NCBI GenBank assembly: GCA_904379015.1
Contig: CAJFHG010000009.1
Span: 1-64,000, forward strand
Origin: Candidatus Paralachnospira caecorum
GTDB lineage: Bacteria; Bacillota; Clostridia; Lachnospirales; Lachnospiraceae
Length of the DNA: 64,000 nt
Reading direction: 5' to 3'
The position numbers and the translations under genes are program-made. Positions 62,273 through 64,000 of this stretch are shown here, one piece after another; positions within the stretch are counted from its first letter, which is position 1; the number at the start of each line of letters is the position of its first letter. Below the pieces are notes generated by a model. It ran no database searches, was not told the DNA's origin, and saw nothing but the letters and a program-made list of their open reading frames with translations.

Positions 62273-62698
62273 TTACTCCAGCCTGTCAATGAGGCGTCCT
62301 GCCTCCAGTGTATTGTCCGTAATGGGGACCCAATGATGCGCCAGCTTCATCAGGCAGGAATCATCCGGTGTCACCCCTTCGTTCTCCAGGAATTGGATGG
62401 ACAGCTTGAAAAGCTCCCGCTCGCTCAGCGCCACATTATCCAGAACAACTCTCCCCTTTTCCAGCATATAAGAGGTATCTGTATCCTTTCTGGTGATCAT
62501 CTCGTCCACCGTATCCTTCAGGAACTGATAATGCTCCTGGTCCCAGGCCGACAAAAACAGGCATTTGCACAGCCCTTTCGTACAGAAGGGCTGTTTTTTC
62601 AGTGTCTTCCAGGTTTCTTTAAAACGGTCCATATGCGCCGATGATAAAAATAATTTCGCGTCCATTAAGGAGCGCAAACATTTATCCTTCCATGCCAT
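62273..62698 (-). CDS. Conserved hypothetical helical protein
   Basis: 141 residues, mostly helical and charged, no membrane segment. Recognisable stretches are MAWKDKCLRSLMDAKLFLSSAHMDRF and CKCLFLSAWDQEHYQFL; several Cys and His residues are present (FCTKGLCKCLF, LAHHWVP) but no known metal motif is complete. AGGGGGAG precedes ATG 62698, and there is a good promoter upstream, so the gene is probably real. I cannot assign a family or function. Confidence 0.7.
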   Translation of the reverse strand: MAWKDKCLRSLMDAKLFLSSAHMDRFKETWKTLKKQPFCTKGLCKCLFLSAWDQEHYQFLKDTVDEMITRKDTDTSYMLEKGRVVLDNVALSERELFKLSIQFLENEGVTPDDSCLMKLAHHWVPITDNTLEAGRLIDRLE

Positions 62699-62730
62699 GG
62701 CTGCTCCCCCTTTACTACTCGTATGTATAC

Positions 62731-62759
62731 ATTTTACACGATTCAGGAAGGCAAATCAA
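62731..62759 (-). promoter_or_regulatory. Promoter of the hypothetical gene 62273-62698
   Basis: Minus-strand TTGATT (62754-62759), 17 nt, TAAAAT (62731-62736), 33 nt before the ATG. It lies just after the hisIE stop. Confidence 0.65.
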
Positions 62760-62768
62760 GCTGAAACA

Positions 62769-64000
62769 TCAGCGATTTGCCAATTCCCTGGTGATATCCT
62801 GCCATGTCACGCCTTTTTCCGCCATCAGGACCATCGCGTGATACAGAAAATCAGAAAGTTCATAGATGATCTCCTCCGGATCCGGATTTTTCGCCGCGAT
62901 GATGATCTCTGCAGCCTCCTCTCCCACCTTCTTCAAAATCTTGTCGATTCCCTTATCGAACAGATAATTGGTGTAGGATCCCTCCTTTGGATGGATCTTT
63001 CTGTCCTCGATCACCTGATAAACTTCTTCAAATACCCGCAGCGGATTGGTCTCCTCGTAATCCTTCCTGAGAAGCGTCTGGAAAAAGCAGGAACGGGAAC
63101 CGGTATGGCAGGCAGCTCCCACCTGAAATACCTTTGCCAGAAGCGTATCATTATCACAGTCCAGGTGAAGAGATTTCACATACTGGAAATGACCCGATGT
63201 CTCTCCCTTCAGCCACTGGCTCTTCCGGCTGCGGCTGTAATAGTGCATTTTCCCGGTCCGGACCGTATCCTGAAAGGCCTGTTCATTCATATAAGCCATC
63301 ATCAGAACCTCAGACGTTTTGTAGTCCTGAACGATCACGGGAAGCAGGCCGTCCGCTCCCGGCTTCATATCCGACCAGCCCGCGGTACTTTCCCAGGTGT
63401 TCACAGCGATCCCGTCCGCTTTCAGCTGATGCTTGAGCTCCATAAAATCAATGGTCCTTTCTTTCCGGGCAGGAAAGCAGACACCGGCTGATGAGGGAAG
63501 GGACAAGAGGGTTTCCGCTTCCTCTCCGGAAGCCTCCTCCGTCAGAAAGAAGACCGGACAGGAAGACTCTCTGCCGGAAACTGCCTGATCCCGTCCGGCA
63601 ATCAGAGATCCGGCTCCCAGGGCCGCGAACTCCTCGGTCCGGGAAAGCGCCTCCTCACAGTCCAGAAGCACAGCGATCTTTTCCTTTCCAAAGCGGTCTG
63701 ACACTTCTTTCAGAATATCGATGTTTTCTTCTTCGGAGGCTTTGAGAAATACCATCCGCGCGCCGGCATACAGATATTTTTTGACATCCTCCACCCGTTT
63801 TACGCGTCCTCCCGCCATGATGGGAATATCCACCGTTCTGGCAAGCTTCTTGATGATCCCGATGTTGGCCTCATGCCCGGCATCGTCTCCTGAATCATCG
63901 ATGATCAGGATCATATCCGCCCCGCTGCCTTCGCTGTCTCTGCACAGCTGCCCGGGCGTCTCCGTCAGCGGCGCCCCCATCGGGTCCGCTGCCTGTCCGT
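62769..64000 (-). CDS. hisIE: HisIE with N-terminal HisA/HisF-like region (5' end outside window)
   Basis: Histidine-pathway phosphoribosyl-AMP cyclohydrolase plus phosphoribosyl-ATP pyrophosphatase. The HisI part has [35 protein letters not shown] and [27 protein letters not shown]; the HisE part has [32 protein letters not shown] and YHAMVLM. About 200 residues before these read [11 protein letters not shown] ... [30 protein letters not shown], a HisA/HisF-type barrel half. The frame stays open to the window edge, so the true start is not seen; the ORF-track ATG at 63980 is internal. The neighbouring his genes presumably lie beyond the edge. Confidence 0.93.
   Translation of the reverse strand, partial: GQAADPMGAPLTETPGQLCRDSEGSGADMILIIDDSGDDAGHEANIGIIKKLARTVDIPIMAGGRVKRVEDVKKYLYAGARMVFLKASEEENIDILKEVSDRFGKEKIAVLLDCEEALSRTEEFAALGAGSLIAGRDQAVSGRESSCPVFFLTEEASGEEAETLLSLPSSAGVCFPARKERTIDFMELKHQLKADGIAVNTWESTAGWSDMKPGADGLLPVIVQDYKTSEVLMMAYMNEQAFQDTVRTGKMHYYSRSRKSQWLKGETSGHFQYVKSLHLDCDNDTLLAKVFQVGAACHTGSRSCFFQTLLRKDYEETNPLRVFEEVYQVIEDRKIHPKEGSYTNYLFDKGIDKILKKVGEEAAEIIIAAKNPDPEEIIYELSDFLYHAMVLMAEKGVTWQDITRELANR

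Overview
The window (about 50% GC by eye) looks like a chromosomal stretch from a Gram-positive, anaerobic Clostridia member, most likely Lachnospiraceae. Supporting signs are the obgE-yhbY-nadD-yqeK-rsfS gene order, a divergent lexA/yneA pair, a glmS ribozyme, sepF-ylmH, mreCD with minCDE, strong AGGAGG-type ribosome binding sites, frequent TTG/GTG starts, and a three-gene MetF-MetV-RnfC2 methylenetetrahydrofolate reductase set of the kind described in acetogens. Nothing here is a prophage, conjugative element, insertion sequence or CRISPR array. Most genes are housekeeping and lie on the minus strand.

Layout. 1-2.1 kb (+): end of obgE, then yhbY, nadD, yqeK, rsfS and a terminator. 2.2-3.3 kb: SOS divergon lexA(-)/yneA-like(+) with three LexA-type palindromes. 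3.3-6.3 kb (-): Xer-like tyrosine recombinase, TtcA-like tRNA thiolase with a large palindrome in its leader, aldo/keto reductase. 6.4-8.5 kb (+): promoter, glmS ribozyme, glmS. 8.6-14.7 kb (-): cytidylate-kinase-like protein, then sepF-ylmH-aroB-lspA-rluD behind a clear promoter, and a HlyD-like membrane adaptor. 14.8-15.6 kb: DUF378 protein and a small P-loop protein. 15.6-25.4 kb (-): cell-shape and septum-placement block DUF4321-radC-mreC-mreD-pbp2-minC-minD-minE-rodA-mgsA-dac. 25.5-34.9 kb (-): PLP enzyme, miaA, mutL, mutS, C39-like protease, miaB. 34.9-38.8 kb (-): proB, patatin, DUF896, 5-formyl-THF cyclo-ligase, proA. 38.8-41.8 kb (-): two FAD oxidoreductases. 41.8-45.8 kb (-): phoH-ybeY-flippase, a structured intergenic element, and a BofC-like protein.

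45.8-55.6 kb is more accessory: a LysR/ferredoxin-nitroreductase divergon, a coiled-coil protein built on 63-bp tandem repeats, rnfC2-metV-metF, a CPA2 antiporter with its TetR regulator, and a scar where a GNAT gene and a sensor-kinase gene have each lost their 5' half. 55.6-61.0 kb (-) is a single 1783-residue secreted GH92 protein with CBM-like and SLH domains. The end holds a DUF368 lipid-carrier transporter, a small unknown protein and a HisIE protein with a HisA/HisF-like N-terminal region that runs off the window.

Functionally the window joins ribosome and tRNA maturation (yhbY, rsfS, ybeY, miaA, miaB, ttcA, rluD), SOS and mismatch repair (lexA, yneA, mutSL), envelope growth and division (mreCD, pbp2, rodA, minCDE, sepF, lspA, dac, glmS, popT-like), amino-acid synthesis (aroB, proAB, hisIE) and one-carbon metabolism (metF/metV/rnfC2, 5-FCL). 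I found no convincing wholly new multi-gene system. The best leads are the nested inverted-repeat leader at 42.4 kb, the repeat-built coiled-coil protein at 48 kb, the duplicated MetV domain in rnfC2/metV, and the double-truncation scar at 55.2 kb.
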